This document shows, in pieces, positions 36,786 through 45,477 of a stretch of 64,000 nucleotides of DNA. Within the stretch, counting starts at the first letter, position 1, and every line of letters begins with the position of its first letter. The position numbers were made by a program, and so were the translations under genes. The notes under the pieces are model-generated. The model did not search any database. It had not been told where the DNA came from and saw only the letters and a list, made by a program, of their open reading frames with translations. Source of the stretch: Pseudarthrobacter sp. IC2-21 (GTDB taxonomy: Bacteria; Actinomycetota; Actinomycetes; Actinomycetales; Micrococcaceae); NCBI RefSeq assembly GCF_034048115.1, contig NZ_CP139145.1:1178001-1242000 (forward strand). The letters are read 5' to 3'.

Positions 36786-37247
36786 CTAGGCGGGGCAGAA
36801 GCCGCCGGGCAGCGGGACACCGTTAACTACGGGGCACGGGTTGAACGTGAAGATCACCAGGGTACCCAGGACGATAATCACAGCAGTGGCCGCGTACAGG
36901 ACGATCTTGAGCCAGAGACGGGTGGAGTCCTTCTCGGCGTAATCGTTGATGATGGTGCGGACGCCGTTGGTGCCGTGCAGCATGGCCAGCCACAGCATGG
37001 CGAGGTCCCAGATCTGCCAGAACGGGTCAGCCCACTTGCCGGCGACGAAGCCGAAGTCGATGGCGTGGATGCCTTCGCCCACCAGGAGGTTCACGAAGAG
37101 GTGGCCGAAGATCAGCACCACCAGGACAACGCCGGAGAGGCGCATGAACAGCCACGCCAGCATTTCGAAGTTGCCCTTGGATCCGCCGCTGCGGCGGTAC
37201 CGCGGTGAGATCTTCCCGCTGCGGGGGCTGTCGATAGTTGCAGTCAT
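36786..37247 (-). CDS. sdhD: Succinate dehydrogenase membrane anchor subunit
   Basis: A 153-residue membrane subunit with three hydrophobic segments. A likely heme-ligand His lies in IFGHLFVNLL, and the WDLAMLWLAMLHGTNGVRTII segment resembles anchor-subunit quinone-site regions. The N-terminus is basic and cytoplasmic. It starts three bases after sdhC. With SdhC it anchors the complex and reduces menaquinone. The family is divergent, so the C/D assignment rests mainly on order. Confidence 0.9.
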   Translation of the reverse strand: MTATIDSPRSGKISPRYRRSGGSKGNFEMLAWLFMRLSGVVLVVLIFGHLFVNLLVGEGIHAIDFGFVAGKWADPFWQIWDLAMLWLAMLHGTNGVRTIINDYAEKDSTRLWLKIVLYAATAVIIVLGTLVIFTFNPCPVVNGVPLPGGFCPA

Positions 37248-37250
37248 GGC

Positions 37251-37631
37251 TTAGTGACCTCCAAGAGCGAGGGAAAGGTGGCGGATGGAGAAGCCGACCA
37301 TCACAACTACCCACAGGGCCAGGACGGTCCACAGCATCTGGCGCTGGTACTTTGCGCCCTTCTTCCAGAAGTCCACGGCGATGATACGCAGGCCGTTGAA
37401 GGCGTGGAAAACGATGGCGGCAACCAGGCCCGTTTCACCCAGGGCCATGAGGGGGTTCTTGTATGCACCGATGACTGCGGTGTAAGCCTCGGGGGACACA
37501 CGCACCAATGAGGTGTCCAGCACATGGACCAACAAGAAGAAAAAAATCACTACACCGGTAATGCGGTGTCCTACCCAGGACCACTGGCCTTCACGGCCGC
37601 GGTACAAGGTGCCAGCTGGTTTCGTCGGCAC
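37251..37631 (-). CDS. sdhC: Succinate dehydrogenase cytochrome b556 subunit
   Basis: A 126-residue first membrane subunit. SdhC landmarks are GTLYRGREGQWSWVGHRITG at the N-terminus, VLLVH-type helix FFFLLVHVLDTSL and HAFNGLRII. Three hydrophobic segments are seen. GTG 37631 is chosen because GGGAGG lies seven bases before it; the open frame to 37703 runs into the promoter leader. First gene of sdhCDAB, with a clear promoter at 37721-37749. Confidence 0.93.
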   Translation of the reverse strand: MPTKPAGTLYRGREGQWSWVGHRITGVVIFFFLLVHVLDTSLVRVSPEAYTAVIGAYKNPLMALGETGLVAAIVFHAFNGLRIIAVDFWKKGAKYQRQMLWTVLALWVVVMVGFSIRHLSLALGGH

Positions 37632-37720
37632 TGATAAACCTCCCTGCAACACAGCGGCGCTGGCATGAGATCCACGCGGGGGGAACGCCTGCTGCGAGAG
37701 CACTCGTAGCTCAGAGCCTA

Positions 37721-37749
37721 AATGTAGGCTTCGCTAACAGCTTATTCAA
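37721..37749 (-). promoter_or_regulatory. sdhCDAB promoter
   Basis: Minus strand: -35 TTGAAT (37744-37749), a 17-nt spacer, and -10 TACATT (37721-37726), giving a leader of about 80 bases before sdhC. Confidence 0.65.
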
Positions 37750-37888
37750 TTTAGGAACCACTTGGTGACCCCGCAATGCCGGTGTTTTGGTTTTAATTGA
37801 GACGAAGCCCACACTTCGGGGGCCGAAGAACCTCCGCTGGCGCCGCCACAGCGGGGACCGGGAGGCCGGTCGGCTAAAGTAGGCGTTG

Positions 37889-39022
37889 ATGAGTACAGAC
37901 CAAGTGACAAGCCCGGCATCACCCCTTGACCGTTTTATCGCGGTGATTCCGGCAGGCGGAGTGGGGACCCGCCTCTGGCCCCTGTCACGTGCAGCAGCTC
38001 CCAAGTTCCTTCACGATCTCACCGGTTCGGGCAGCACGTTGCTGCGTGCCACGTATGACCGGCTGGAGCCCCTCGCGGGCCGGCGGGTCCTGGTGGTCAC
38101 CGGCACCGCGCACCGGGCCGCCGTGTGCCGCCAGCTGCCTGAGGTGCAGGACGCCGACCTGGTGCTTGAGAGCGAGCCCAAGGATTCCGGCGCCGCGATC
38201 GGGCTGGCCGCCGCCATCCTGCACGAACGCGATCCGGATACCATCATGGGTTCGTTCGCCGCGGATCAGGTGATCAGCCCGGACAACCTCTTCCAGGCGG
38301 CGGTGCGCGAGGCTATTTATACGGCGGCTGCCGGCAAGATCGTGACCATCGGCATTAAACCCACGCACCCGTCCACCGGCTTTGGCTACATCCGGGCGGG
38401 GCAGGAGCTCCACATCGAAGGTGCACCCAGCGCGCAGGCCGTGGTGGAGTTCGTGGAGAAGCCGGACGAGGAAGTTGCCCAGCAGTACGTGGACAGCGGC
38501 GAGTACGTCTGGAACGCCGGCATGTTCGTGGCGCCGGTGGCGTTGATGCTCAAGCACCTTGAGGCCAACCAGCCCGAGCTATTCAAGGGTTTGTTGGAGA
38601 TTGCCCAGGCCTGGGACACTCCGGACCGTGACGCCGTGACCGCCCGCGTCTGGCCCACCCTGCCCAAGATTGCCATCGACTACGCCGTGGCTGAACCGGC
38701 TGCGGCCGCCGGCGACGTCGCCGTGGTGCCGGGCACTTTCGGCTGGGACGACGTCGGGGATTTTGCTTCGGTGGGCAGGCTCAACAGCGCGCGCGAAGTG
38801 GACGACGTCACGGTCATCGGTGAGGGCGCCCGCGTCTTTACGGAGAACGCCAGCGGCGTGGTGGTTTCCGACACGAAGCGGGTGATCGCCCTGATCGGCA
38901 TCAAAGACGTGGTCATCGTGGACACCGGCGATGCCCTTTTGGTGACCACCAAGGAACACGCCCAGCGGGTCAAGGGAGCCGTTGACGCGCTCAAGGCAAG
39001 CGGCGATACCGACGTTCTGTAA
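37889..39022 (+). CDS. manC: Mannose-1-phosphate guanylyltransferase
   Basis: A 377-residue nucleotidyltransferase making GDP-mannose for glycoconjugates and cell-envelope glycans. The N-terminal signature is PAGGVGTRLWPLSR, with FVEKPDEE in the middle and GTFGWDDVGDF near residue 285. There is no C-terminal isomerase domain, so it is the single-function form. ATG 37889 is chosen (TTG 37886 also possible): TAAAGT lies eight bases upstream with no Shine-Dalgarno, suggesting a leaderless mRNA. Divergent from sdh. Confidence 0.93.
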   Translation: MSTDQVTSPASPLDRFIAVIPAGGVGTRLWPLSRAAAPKFLHDLTGSGSTLLRATYDRLEPLAGRRVLVVTGTAHRAAVCRQLPEVQDADLVLESEPKDSGAAIGLAAAILHERDPDTIMGSFAADQVISPDNLFQAAVREAIYTAAAGKIVTIGIKPTHPSTGFGYIRAGQELHIEGAPSAQAVVEFVEKPDEEVAQQYVDSGEYVWNAGMFVAPVALMLKHLEANQPELFKGLLEIAQAWDTPDRDAVTARVWPTLPKIAIDYAVAEPAAAAGDVAVVPGTFGWDDVGDFASVGRLNSAREVDDVTVIGEGARVFTENASGVVVSDTKRVIALIGIKDVVIVDTGDALLVTTKEHAQRVKGAVDALKASGDTDVL

Positions 39023-39072
39023 CTCTGCAACCCTGATGACGCTATTCCCCGGACGCTCGCTAGAGTAAATGG

Positions 39073-40272
39073 GTGCGTAATTACACTACTGAAGCCGAGC
39101 CCACCACATTAGTGCGGCCGTGGCTGGAGCCGCTCCTGCCGGAACTGATCGATTTCCGCAGGGACCTCCACGCGCACCCGGAGCTCTCCTTCAAGGAATT
39201 CCGCACCACGGACAAACTGGCTGAGCGCCTCGAAGCGGCCGGCCTCACGCCGCGGCGGCTGGAGGGCACCGGCCTCACCGTGGACATCGGCGAGGGGCCG
39301 ATTGCCACCGCCCTCCGCGGCGATATTGACGCCCTGCCGATCATCGAGGAAACCGGCCTGCCCTTTGCCTCGAGGAACCACGGCGTCACGCATGCCTGTG
39401 GTCACGACGTCCACACCGCAACCATGCTCGGCGTCGCCCTGGTTCTGCAGAGCATGCACCTGGAATCGCCGCTGGGCGGCACGGTCCGTGTGATCTTCCA
39501 GCCGGCTGAAGAGACCATGCCCGGCGGCGCGCTCTCCTGCATCGAGCAGGGCGTTCTGGACGGTGTGCCGCGCATTTTTGCGCTGCACTGCGACCCAAGG
39601 ATCGACGTCGGACGCATCGGTACGCGCATCGGCGCCATTACGTCCGCCTCAGACACCATCAAGATCGAACTGAGCGGCCGCGGCGGCCACACATCGCGGC
39701 CGCACCTCACCGAGGACCTGGTGTTCGCCCTCGCCCAGATCGCCGTCAACGTTCCGGCCGTGCTGTCCCGCCGGGTGGATGTCCGCAGCGGGGTGTCCGT
39801 GGTGTGGGGCCAGATCAGCGCCGGATCCGCTCCCAACGCCATTCCCGGCACGGGTTACATGGCCGGCACCATGCGCTGCCTCGACCGTGACGCCTGGCAC
39901 GACGCCGGTGAGCTCCTGGACGAAGTGGTGCAGCAGGTGGCCGCGCCCTACGGTGTGGACGTGCACCTGGAACACACCAGGGGAGTGCCGCCTGTGGTCA
40001 ACTCCGAGCATGAAACAGCCCTGATTGAGGCGGCCGCCCGCGCCGAACTCGGTGAAAGCGCCGTGACACTGACGCCGCAGTCCATGGGCGGCGAGGACTT
40101 CGCCTGGTTCCTGGCCGAACTTCCCGGCGCCATGGTGCGGCTCGGCACCAAGACTCCCGGCGGCGAGGAATACGACCTGCACAGGGGGGACTACATCGTG
40201 GATGAACGGGCCCTGGGCCTCGGCGTCCAGGTCCTCACCGCCGCGGCACTCCGGACCATCCGCGACCTCTGA
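39073..40272 (+). CDS. M20-family amidohydrolase / aminoacylase
   Basis: A 399-residue metallohydrolase of the hippuricase/IAA-amino-acid hydrolase group. Metal-binding motifs include CGHDVHTATMLG, QPAEETMPGGA and the late MGGEDFAWF. The dimerisation domain lies in the middle (about 185-295). It should cleave an N-acyl amino acid or similar amide. GTG 39073 is chosen: TAGAGT (39061-39066) lies six bases upstream, a leaderless arrangement. A hairpin at 40291 ends the unit. Confidence 0.9.
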   Translation: MRNYTTEAEPTTLVRPWLEPLLPELIDFRRDLHAHPELSFKEFRTTDKLAERLEAAGLTPRRLEGTGLTVDIGEGPIATALRGDIDALPIIEETGLPFASRNHGVTHACGHDVHTATMLGVALVLQSMHLESPLGGTVRVIFQPAEETMPGGALSCIEQGVLDGVPRIFALHCDPRIDVGRIGTRIGAITSASDTIKIELSGRGGHTSRPHLTEDLVFALAQIAVNVPAVLSRRVDVRSGVSVVWGQISAGSAPNAIPGTGYMAGTMRCLDRDAWHDAGELLDEVVQQVAAPYGVDVHLEHTRGVPPVVNSEHETALIEAAARAELGESAVTLTPQSMGGEDFAWFLAELPGAMVRLGTKTPGGEEYDLHRGDYIVDERALGLGVQVLTAAALRTIRDL

Positions 40273-40290
40273 TACACCCCACAATCCGCT

Positions 40291-40341
40291 CCGGACGGAC
40301 ATCTGCCGCACCCAGACAGGGCGCAGCGGATGTCCGTTCGG
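40291..40341 (+). terminator. Hairpin after the amidohydrolase
   Basis: CCGGACGGACATCTGC (40291-40306) pairs with GCGGATGTCCGTTCGG (40326-40341) with two wobble pairs. No strong U-tract. Confidence 0.65.
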
Positions 40342-40372
40342 CATTTAAACGGAACAAAGGAACGCGGGTAGG

Positions 40373-40401
40373 TTGTGCACAATTGAATTGTGCCCTATCG
40401 T
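40373..40401 (+). promoter_or_regulatory. ohrR promoter with OhrR-type operator
   Basis: -35 TTGTGC (40373-40378), a 17-nt spacer and -10 TATCGT (40396-40401), with the GTG start seven bases further. The spacer holds the perfect palindrome GCACAATTGAATTGTGC (40377-40393). It matches the AATTG-type half sites of OhrR operators and would block RNA polymerase when bound. Confidence 0.8.
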
Positions 40402-40408
40402 TGTGGTT

Positions 40409-40843
40409 GTGAATGATGCCCCCCGCCTCGACCATCAGGTCTGCTTCGCCCTCTACTCCGCCTCCCGCGCTGCCACCGCCGTCTACCGGCCCCTGCTGGA
40501 AGACCTCGGCCTGACCTATCCGCAATATCTGGTCATGCTGGTGCTGTGGGAGGCGGAACCGAAGGGCGTCAAAGAGCTTGGCGTGGACCTCGGCCTGGAC
40601 TCCGGCACGCTGTCCCCCCTGCTCAAACGCCTCGAGGCAATGGAGCTGGTGGAGCGGCGCCGGTCCGCGGAGGATGAGCGCCGCGTTGAGGTCCACCTGA
40701 CGCCGGCCGGCCGGGCCTTGAGCGGCAAAGCCAACGCGATTCCCCAGCGGCTCGCCGAGGCCGCCGGGCTGTCGGCGGTGGAGCTGGAGCAGCTGCGGAG
40801 CACCCTCGAACGGCTCACGGACGCCCTGCACAGCTCCCGCTGA
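40409..40843 (+). CDS. ohrR: OhrR-type MarR-family peroxide-sensing repressor
   Basis: A 144-residue winged-helix repressor. The N-terminus LDHQVCFALYSASRAA is the OhrR signature; Cys12 is the expected peroxide-sensing residue. GLTYPQYLVMLVLWE and the wing ERRRSAEDERRVEVHLT follow. GTG 40409 is chosen because it gives a leaderless transcript and places Cys12 as in OhrR proteins. It sits directly upstream of ohr, and its promoter contains an OhrR-like palindrome, so it probably represses itself and ohr until organic peroxide oxidises Cys12. Confidence 0.93.
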   Translation: MNDAPRLDHQVCFALYSASRAATAVYRPLLEDLGLTYPQYLVMLVLWEAEPKGVKELGVDLGLDSGTLSPLLKRLEAMELVERRRSAEDERRVEVHLTPAGRALSGKANAIPQRLAEAAGLSAVELEQLRSTLERLTDALHSSR

Positions 40844-40903
40844 GCGCACCATCCACTGACCCCCCAAGATTTTCCGTTATCCACAACCAACAGGACGGAC
40901 CAC

Positions 40904-41335
40904 ATGAAAACCCTTTACACTGCCGAGGCCCTGGCTTCCGGCGAAGGCCGTGACGGCAACGCACGCACCAATGACGGGAAGCTGGATGTCAGCCTGGCCA
41001 GCCCGGTGGAGCTGGGCGGCAACGGCCAGGGCACCAACCCGGAGCAGCTCTTCGCAGCCGGCTACGCCGCCTGCTTCCACTCCGCGCTCCGCCTGGTGGG
41101 CCGCAAGGAGGGCGCAGACCTGACGGACTCGGCCGTGGCGGCCAAGATCCACTTTGGCGCATTGGACGGCGGCGCGGGGTACGGCCTCGCGGCGGAGCTG
41201 GAAATCGCCGTTCCCGCCCTGGACCTGGCCACCGCCGAGGCCCTGGTGGCCAAGGCGCACCAGATCTGCCCTTACTCCAATGCCACTCGCGGCAACATGA
41301 CCGTAGACATCAAAATCCTGGAGTTCGCCGCATGA
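40904..41335 (+). CDS. ohr: Organic hydroperoxide resistance protein
   Basis: A 143-residue thiol peroxidase of the Ohr/OsmC superfamily, reducing organic hydroperoxides. The two catalytic Cys are C57 (YAACFHSAL) and C122 (CPYSNATRGN). Length matches the family. It lies 60 bases after ohrR; the gap contains TTATCCACA (40877-40885), a DnaA-box-like word. It overlaps the next gene by four bases (ATGA). Confidence 0.97.
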   Translation: MKTLYTAEALASGEGRDGNARTNDGKLDVSLASPVELGGNGQGTNPEQLFAAGYAACFHSALRLVGRKEGADLTDSAVAAKIHFGALDGGAGYGLAAELEIAVPALDLATAEALVAKAHQICPYSNATRGNMTVDIKILEFAA

Positions 41336-42354
41336 GCGCTGCCACATCCCTTCCCACGTCCACCCGCGAAATCCGGCTCGCGTCGCGTCCGGTCGGGCGC
41401 CCGGTTCCGGAGAACTTCCGGCTCGCCGAGTCGCCGCTGCCTGAACTCCGGGACGGCCAGATCCTGGTCCGCAACCTCTTTATCTCCGTGGACCCCTACA
41501 TGCGCGGCCGCATGAATGATGTGAAATCGTACTCGGCGCCGTTCGCCCTGGATGCAGCGCTCGACGGCGGCGCGGTGGGCGAGGTGATCGCGTCCGGCTC
41601 CGAGGCACGGAAGGTGGGGGACGTAGTGGTGCACCACTTGGGCTGGCGCGAATACGCTGTCCTGGACGCCGACGCAACGTCGGTTGCCCGCACGGACCTG
41701 GCTCCGGCGTCGGCCTTTCTTGGCGCGTTGGGCATGACCGGCCTGACCGCGTATGCCGGCCTGCTCAAGGTTGCTGAATTCAAACCCGGCGATGCTGTTT
41801 TCGTGTCAGGCGCCGCCGGGGCCGTGGGTTCCCTGGTGGGCCAGATCGCGAAGGCCATGGGCGCCTCGCGCGTTATCGGAAGCGCCGGAACGCCCGAAAA
41901 AGTGGCGCGGCTCCTCGAGCTGGGCTTCGACGCCGCCTTTAACTACCGGGACGCGCCTGTCCGTGACCAGCTCAAGGCAGCTGCCGGCGGCAAGGGGATC
42001 GACGTTTACTTCGACAACGTCGGCGGTGACCACCTCGAAGCAGCCCTGGCGGAACTCAATGTGGGCGGACGCGTAGCCATGTGCGGGGCCATCGCTCAGT
42101 ACAACTCAACCGACGCCACACCGGCTCCCCGGAACCTTGCGCTCGCCATCGGCAAGCAGCTCACTCTTCGCGGCTTCCTGGTGGGCGGGCAGCGCCAGCA
42201 CCGCGCGGAGTTCTTCGAGAAGATGGCGGCCTGGCTTGCGGACGGCACCGTCCGGTACGACGAGACCGTGGTGGACGGGCTGGAGAACGCGCCGCAAGCC
42301 TTCATGGATCTGCTGGAGGGCGCCAACACGGGCAAGATGCTGGTCCGCCTCTGA
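41332..42354 (+). CDS. NADP-dependent medium-chain oxidoreductase (LTB4DH/CurA-like)
   Basis: A 340-residue zinc-independent member of the MDR superfamily. N-terminal landmark FISVDPYMRGRMNDVKSY; nucleotide-binding loop VSGAAGAVGSLVGQIAKAMG; then DVYFDNVGGDHLEAAL. Such enzymes reduce the double bond of reactive enals and enones using NADPH. Overlap with ohr implies a shared mRNA, so it probably detoxifies lipid-peroxidation products under OhrR control. Exact substrate inferred only. Confidence 0.9.
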   Translation: MSAATSLPTSTREIRLASRPVGRPVPENFRLAESPLPELRDGQILVRNLFISVDPYMRGRMNDVKSYSAPFALDAALDGGAVGEVIASGSEARKVGDVVVHHLGWREYAVLDADATSVARTDLAPASAFLGALGMTGLTAYAGLLKVAEFKPGDAVFVSGAAGAVGSLVGQIAKAMGASRVIGSAGTPEKVARLLELGFDAAFNYRDAPVRDQLKAAAGGKGIDVYFDNVGGDHLEAALAELNVGGRVAMCGAIAQYNSTDATPAPRNLALAIGKQLTLRGFLVGGQRQHRAEFFEKMAAWLADGTVRYDETVVDGLENAPQAFMDLLEGANTGKMLVRL

Positions 42355-42572
42355 GCAGGGGCGCGGTGTGTTCTACCCGTTGGTAACAAATTCTCAACGA
42401 TCTTCGGGATCCGCGCGGGATGTGGTAGCCGGTGTGCTTCAGGCCACTACTGTTGCTTCTATCAGTGCGCCTCGGCGCAGTGCTGCGAAGCCATCAGTGA
42501 CAACAGAATTTCAGTGTAGAAACGGACACTCATTGAATTCGAGTCGTAGCGCCACTCTCTCCTGGAGGAAAT

Positions 42573-43682
42573 TTGAAGAACACACTGCGCACCAAGTTCA
42601 AGCGCGGCTCGACGGCCGGCGTGGCCTCAGTGGGTGCCGCGGCACTCCTGCTGACCGGCTGTGGCGCCGCACCTGAGAGCGGAAGCACCGCGTCAAACGC
42701 GGCAGCTGATTACACCGGCTGCATCGTCTCCGACTCCGGCGGATTCGATGACCAGTCCTTCAACCAGTCCTCCTACGAGGGGCTGAAGAAGACCGAGAAG
42801 GACCTGGGCATCAAGGTCAACCAGGTGGAATCGAAGACGAACAACGACTTCGAGCCGAACCTGCGCGCAATGGTCACCGCGGGCTGCAACCTCACCATCA
42901 CGGTGGGCTTCCTCCTCGGTGACGCCACCAAGGCCCAGGCCACCGCCAACCCCAAGAGCCACTTCGCGATCATCGACTTTGGCTACGCTGATCCGATCAG
43001 CAACGTCAAGCCGATCATCTATGACACGGCCCAGGCCGCGTTCATGGCCGGCTACCTGGCCGCCGGTTCCACCAAGACCGGAACCGTGGCCACCTTCGGC
43101 GGCATCAAGATCCCGACCGTCACCATCTTCATGGACGGCTACGCGGACGGCGTGAAGTACTACAACGAGAAAAAGGGCAAGAACGTCAAGGTCCTGGGCT
43201 GGGACAAGGCGGCACAGGACGGCAGCTTTACGGGCGACTTCGAAAAGCAGGACGTCGGCAAGCAGCTCACCCAGAACTTCCTGGACCAGGGCGCGGACAT
43301 CGTGATGCCCGTGGCCGGCCCGGTGGGCAAGGGTGCAGGCGCGGCACTGAACGAGGCCAAGGCCGCCGGCAAGGACGTCAAGCTCATCTGGGTCGACTCC
43401 GACGGCTTCCTCACGGCTCCGGACTACAAGGACATCATGCTGTCCTCGGTCATGAAGCAAATGGGCGAGGCAGTGGAGACCGTGGTGAAGGAAGACAAGG
43501 ACGGCAAGTTCAGCAACACGCCGTACGTTGGCACACTGGCTAACGACGGCGTCCAGCTGGCTCCGTTCCACAGCTTTGATTCACAGGTTCCGGCCGATCT
43601 GAAGTCCGAACTGGACCAGATCAAGAAGGACATCGTGGCCGGCAAGCTGAAGGTCGAGTCTGCGGCGAGCCCGAAGGTATAA
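42573..43682 (+). CDS. bmpA: BMP-family nucleoside-binding lipoprotein
   Basis: A 369-residue lipoprotein with lipobox LLTGC (Cys30). It belongs to the BMP/PnrA family of purine-nucleoside binders: CIVSDSGGFDDQSFNQSSYEGL at the start and VTAGCNLTITVGFLLGD and WVDSDGF later. It starts with TTG after GGAGGAAA. It captures nucleosides for the ABC importer encoded by the next three genes. A strong terminator follows, so the lipoprotein can be made in excess of the membrane components. Confidence 0.92.
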   Translation: MKNTLRTKFKRGSTAGVASVGAAALLLTGCGAAPESGSTASNAAADYTGCIVSDSGGFDDQSFNQSSYEGLKKTEKDLGIKVNQVESKTNNDFEPNLRAMVTAGCNLTITVGFLLGDATKAQATANPKSHFAIIDFGYADPISNVKPIIYDTAQAAFMAGYLAAGSTKTGTVATFGGIKIPTVTIFMDGYADGVKYYNEKKGKNVKVLGWDKAAQDGSFTGDFEKQDVGKQLTQNFLDQGADIVMPVAGPVGKGAGAALNEAKAAGKDVKLIWVDSDGFLTAPDYKDIMLSSVMKQMGEAVETVVKEDKDGKFSNTPYVGTLANDGVQLAPFHSFDSQVPADLKSELDQIKKDIVAGKLKVESAASPKV

Positions 43683-43693
43683 CCTCCCTCGCT

Positions 43694-43743
43694 AAGCGCC
43701 ACCTCCCGGATGGTCATCGACTGACCGGGCGGTGGCGCTTTTC
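43694..43743 (+). terminator. Terminator between bmpA and the importer genes
   Basis: A 16-bp stem (43694-43709 with 43725-43740, one mismatch) followed by a TTTT run. The loop can extend pairing (GGTCA/TGACC). It may be partial, allowing some readthrough into the ATPase gene. Confidence 0.88.
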
Positions 43744-43857
43744 GTTGGAAGCCTCCCCGCGCGCAGCAGCCCACCCGGGACTGCAGGCACTAGGCTGGTG
43801 CTGCAGTCCCATATCCCGTCCGGTACGGTTACGGACGCTTCGAGATTGGTCAGAGTT

Positions 43858-45477
43858 TTGAAACTTGAACTCAGAGGGATCACCAAACGTTTCGGCTCCC
43901 TGCTCGCCAACGATCACATCGATGTGGTGGTTGAACCCGGTCAGATCCATTGTCTGCTGGGCGAGAACGGGGCCGGCAAATCCACCCTGATGAACGTGCT
44001 GTACGGGCTCTACGAGCCCACCGAGGGCGAGATCCTCGTCGATGACAAACCCGTTTCCTTCCGCGGCCCCGGCGACGCCATGGCCGCCGGGATCGGCATG
44101 GTGCACCAGCACTTCATGCTGGTGCCCGTGTTCACCGTTGCGGAGAATGTGGCCCTGGGCGCCGAAAGCACCAAAGCAGGCGGCTTCCTCAACCTGGACG
44201 ACACCCGCCGCAAAATCAAGGAAATCTCGGACCGCTACGGCTTCGACGTGGACCCGGACGCGCTTGTGGAGGACCTCCCGGTGGGAGTCCAACAGCGCGT
44301 GGAGATCATCAAGGCGCTGGTTCGGGACGCGAAAGTGCTGATCCTGGATGAACCCACCGCCGTGCTGACACCCCAGGAAACCGACGAACTGCTGGACATC
44401 ATGCGCCAGCTCAAGTCCCACGGCACCTCCATCGTGTTCATCTCGCACAAGCTGCGGGAAGTGAAGGCGGTCTCGGACACCATTACCGTGATCCGGCGCG
44501 GCAAAGTGGTGGGCACAGCCAATCCCGGCGATTCCACGACGGCCCTGGCCTCGATGATGGTGGGCCGCGCGGTCAACCTGACACTCGACAAGGCCCCGGC
44601 CAAGCCCCTGGAAAAGACTTTCAAGGTCAAGGACCTCACCGTCATCGCTCCGAACGGGCAGCACACGGTGGACGGCATCAGCTTCGACATTGCCCGCGGG
44701 GAGATCCTGGCCATCGCGGGAGTCCAGGGCAACGGCCAGACGGAACTTACCGAGGCCATCCTCGGACTGCAGGACCGGGTGCACGGCTCCATCCTCCTGG
44801 ACAACGTGGAGCTGGTTGGCCGCAGCGTGAAGGACGTCCTCAACGCCGGCGTCGGCTTCGTACCCGAGGACCGGTCCGTTGACGGCCTGATCGGCACGTT
44901 CTCCATCGCCGAGAACCTGGTGCTTGACCGTTACGATCAGCCGCCGTTTGCCAAGGGCATCAGCATGAGCCCGGCGAAGGTCCTCGAAAACGCAAAATCC
45001 CGGATCGACGAGTTCGATGTCAGGACTCCCTCAGGTCTGCTGGCGGCCGGCACCCTGTCCGGCGGCAACCAGCAGAAGGTGGTCATGGCACGGGAACTGT
45101 CCCGGCCGCTGCGCCTCTTCATCGCCTCGCAACCCACCCGCGGTGTGGACGTCGGCTCCATCGAGTTCCTGCACAAGCGGATTGTTGCCGAACGCGATCA
45201 GGGCACGCCGGTGATGATCATTTCCACCGAACTCGATGAGGTCATGGAACTCGCCGACCGCATCGCCGTGATCTACAAGGGAAAGCTCGTGGGCATCGTC
45301 CCCGCCGGAACCGGCCGCGACGTCCTGGGGCTGATGATGGCCGGCATCCCGCAGGAGGACGCAGCCGCCACCGGTCACGGTGTTGACACCGCGCACCCCG
45401 CCCAGCCTGCCCACACAGACGCCGCAGCCGCCGAAGGCCGCGCAACCTCCAGCCCCGAAGGAGGCCACCGTGCCTGA
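43858..45477 (+). CDS. nupA: Nucleoside ABC importer ATPase (two NBDs)
   Basis: A 539-residue ATPase with duplicated nucleotide-binding domains: first Walker [10 protein letters not shown], Walker [16 protein letters not shown]; second half [30 protein letters not shown] and a Walker B region RLFIASQPTRGVDVGS in which the usual Asp-Glu is replaced. This is the BmpA-associated RbsA-like class. TTG 43858 is chosen at the start of the conserved domain; the frame extends upstream without support. TAGGCT at 43791 may be its -10. It overlaps the first permease by eight bases. Confidence 0.9.
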   Translation: MKLELRGITKRFGSLLANDHIDVVVEPGQIHCLLGENGAGKSTLMNVLYGLYEPTEGEILVDDKPVSFRGPGDAMAAGIGMVHQHFMLVPVFTVAENVALGAESTKAGGFLNLDDTRRKIKEISDRYGFDVDPDALVEDLPVGVQQRVEIIKALVRDAKVLILDEPTAVLTPQETDELLDIMRQLKSHGTSIVFISHKLREVKAVSDTITVIRRGKVVGTANPGDSTTALASMMVGRAVNLTLDKAPAKPLEKTFKVKDLTVIAPNGQHTVDGISFDIARGEILAIAGVQGNGQTELTEAILGLQDRVHGSILLDNVELVGRSVKDVLNAGVGFVPEDRSVDGLIGTFSIAENLVLDRYDQPPFAKGISMSPAKVLENAKSRIDEFDVRTPSGLLAAGTLSGGNQQKVVMARELSRPLRLFIASQPTRGVDVGSIEFLHKRIVAERDQGTPVMIISTELDEVMELADRIAVIYKGKLVGIVPAGTGRDVLGLMMAGIPQEDAAATGHGVDTAHPAQPAHTDAAAAEGRATSSPEGGHRA

